DNA of 64,000 nucleotides from Bradyrhizobiaceae bacterium. Its GTDB lineage: Bacteria > Pseudomonadota > Alphaproteobacteria > Rhizobiales > Xanthobacteraceae. Under the pieces are notes generated by a model. That model did no database searches. It worked only from the letters and a program-made list of their open reading frames with translations, and was not told the DNA's origin. Below, piece by piece: positions 63,231 to 64,000 of the stretch (position 1 is its first letter; each line of letters starts with the position of its first letter). The stretch covers positions 243,687 through 307,686 of the forward strand of contig CP078014.1 of assembly GCA_020544565.1 (NCBI GenBank), given 5' to 3'. Made by a program: the position numbers and the translations under genes.

Positions 63231-63889
63231 CTGGCGGGACCAATGCTGAGGCGCATGCACGGGCGCTGGAGAAAATCCTCATTCCCGCGCGTATCGTGCC
63301 GGTGCTGACCATCGCGCGCGCGGAGGACGGCGTGCCGCTGGCGCGGGCGCTGGTGGCGGGCGGCGTCCGGGTGCTCGAAGTCACCTTCCGCACTGAGGCG
63401 GCGGCGGAGGCGGCGCGGGCGATCATCGCCGAGGTGCCGGACGCCATCGTCGGCATGGGTACGGTGCTCAACGCCGACGATCTGCGCCGCGCCCGGGCGC
63501 TGGGCGCGCAATTCGCGGTCAGCCCCGGCGCGACGCCGGAATTGCTCGGCGCGGCGGCGGCCGGCGACCTGCCGCTATTGCCCGGCGTCGCCACCGCCTC
63601 GGAGGTGATGCAGGCGCAAGCGCGCGGCTTCGGGCTGCTGAAATTCTTCCCGGCCGAGCAGGCCGGCGGCATCGCCATGCTGCGCGCGCTGGCGGGGCCG
63701 TTTCCGCAGATGCGGTTCTGCCCCACCGGCGGCGTCAACGCGGCCAACGCCGCCGCGTGGCTGGCGGAGCCGAACGTGGTCGCGGCCGGGGGCTCGTGGC
63801 TGTGCCCGGCGGCGGACGTGCGCGCCGGCAACTGGGAGGTCATCACCGGCCGCTGCCTCGACGCGATGAAGGCGCTGCGGCGCGGGTAG
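63227..63889 (+). CDS. eda: KDPG/KHG aldolase (2-keto-3-deoxy-6-phosphogluconate aldolase)
   Basis: A 220-residue class I aldolase with Glu51 (VLEVTFRT), Arg55, and the Schiff-base lysine Lys139 in LLKFFPAEQAGG. Cleaves KDPG to pyruvate and glyceraldehyde 3-phosphate (and often 4-hydroxy-2-ketoglutarate). It overlaps the kinase gene by four bases. The last gene in the window; a family D repeat follows. Confidence 0.92.
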   Translation: MTGGTNAEAHARALEKILIPARIVPVLTIARAEDGVPLARALVAGGVRVLEVTFRTEAAAEAARAIIAEVPDAIVGMGTVLNADDLRRARALGAQFAVSPGATPELLGAAAAGDLPLLPGVATASEVMQAQARGFGLLKFFPAEQAGGIAMLRALAGPFPQMRFCPTGGVNAANAAAWLAEPNVVAAGGSWLCPAADVRAGNWEVITGRCLDAMKALRRG

Positions 63890-63927
63890 GGCTGCTTTGA
63901 TGAAAGCGGCGCGGCATGCACAATAGG

Positions 63928-64000
63928 CCCCCTTCTCCCCGGCGGGTGGGGTGAGGGGTTCTAAATCTATCGATAAATTCTACGCCCTCACCCGGAGGCG
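63928..64000. repeat. Intergenic repeat, family D copy 2 (inverted, cut by the window end)
   Basis: Read in reverse this matches 44966-45035: GGGTGAGGGCGTA, then TTTATCGATAGATTTAGAACCCCTCACCCC. The central TCTATCGATA is kept. The element continues beyond base 64000. Confidence 0.75.

Overview
The window is GC-rich chromosomal DNA that reads as an alphaproteobacterium of the Bradyrhizobium / Rhodopseudomonas / Afipia group (Nitrobacteraceae). This is an inference from gene content (TAXI TRAP transporter, phasin, DUF6894, an ADP-forming CoA ligase-GNAT fusion, several branched-chain amino acid ABC transporters) and from the abundant palindromic intergenic repeats. No rRNA, recognisable tRNA, CRISPR array, insertion sequence, integrase or phage gene was seen. 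The window looks like core and metabolic chromosome rather than a genomic island.

Layout, left half. 0-3.2 kb: a TAXI-type TRAP transporter (minus strand) closed by a strong terminator. 3.4-8.5 kb: a TetR regulator, periplasmic adaptor and RND pump operon. 8.7-12.9 kb: a MacB/Att-like ABC exporter (ATPase, permease, lipocalin-like periplasmic protein). 12.9-16.8 kb: a DUF6894 protein, then an amidase / O-acetylhomoserine sulfhydrylase (MetY) / alpha-beta hydrolase operon. 16.9-20 kb: an orphan branched-chain-type binding protein, a dienoyl-CoA-reductase-like SDR and a divergent crotonase. 20-22.9 kb: phosphoenolpyruvate carboxylase. 22.9-25.3 kb: an exported amidohydrolase and a second SDR. 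25.6-28.9 kb: a TPR plus beta-barrel outer-membrane protein, an exported FecR-domain protein and a convergent LysR regulator. 29.1-31.9 kb: a Pat-like acetyltransferase and a 25-codon membrane peptide. 32.2-34.1 kb: a phasin behind an AT-rich promoter with a palindrome, and a DUF445 membrane protein. 34.4-38.8 kb: slyX, trhO, an MMPL/RND transporter and an exported protein of unknown function.

Layout, right half. 39.0-43.8 kb is a complete branched-chain-amino-acid-type ABC transporter in which the LivM permease and LivG ATPase are fused. From 43.8 kb to the end, almost every gene belongs to sugar-acid catabolism: an Ldh-family dehydrogenase, an HpcH/HpaI aldolase, a UxaA-type dehydratase, two IlvD/Edd dehydratases (one very like D-xylonate dehydratase), an MHS-type MFS permease, two SDR dehydrogenases, a GntR-like LacI regulator, a four-gene sugar ABC transporter, a D-erythronate-dehydrogenase-like protein, a 2-keto-3-deoxygluconate kinase and a KDPG aldolase. 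The same 13-base LacI-type operator lies in the lacI/ABC divergent promoter and upstream of the xylonate-dehydratase-like gene, so these parts are probably one regulon. A plausible scheme is uptake by the ABC or MFS system, oxidation, dehydration to a 2-keto-3-deoxy acid, then either direct aldol cleavage (HpaI type) or phosphorylation and cleavage (KdgK/Eda) to pyruvate. The actual substrate cannot be read from the sequence.

The intergenic spaces carry at least five families of palindromic repeats, several present in two to four copies within this window alone.
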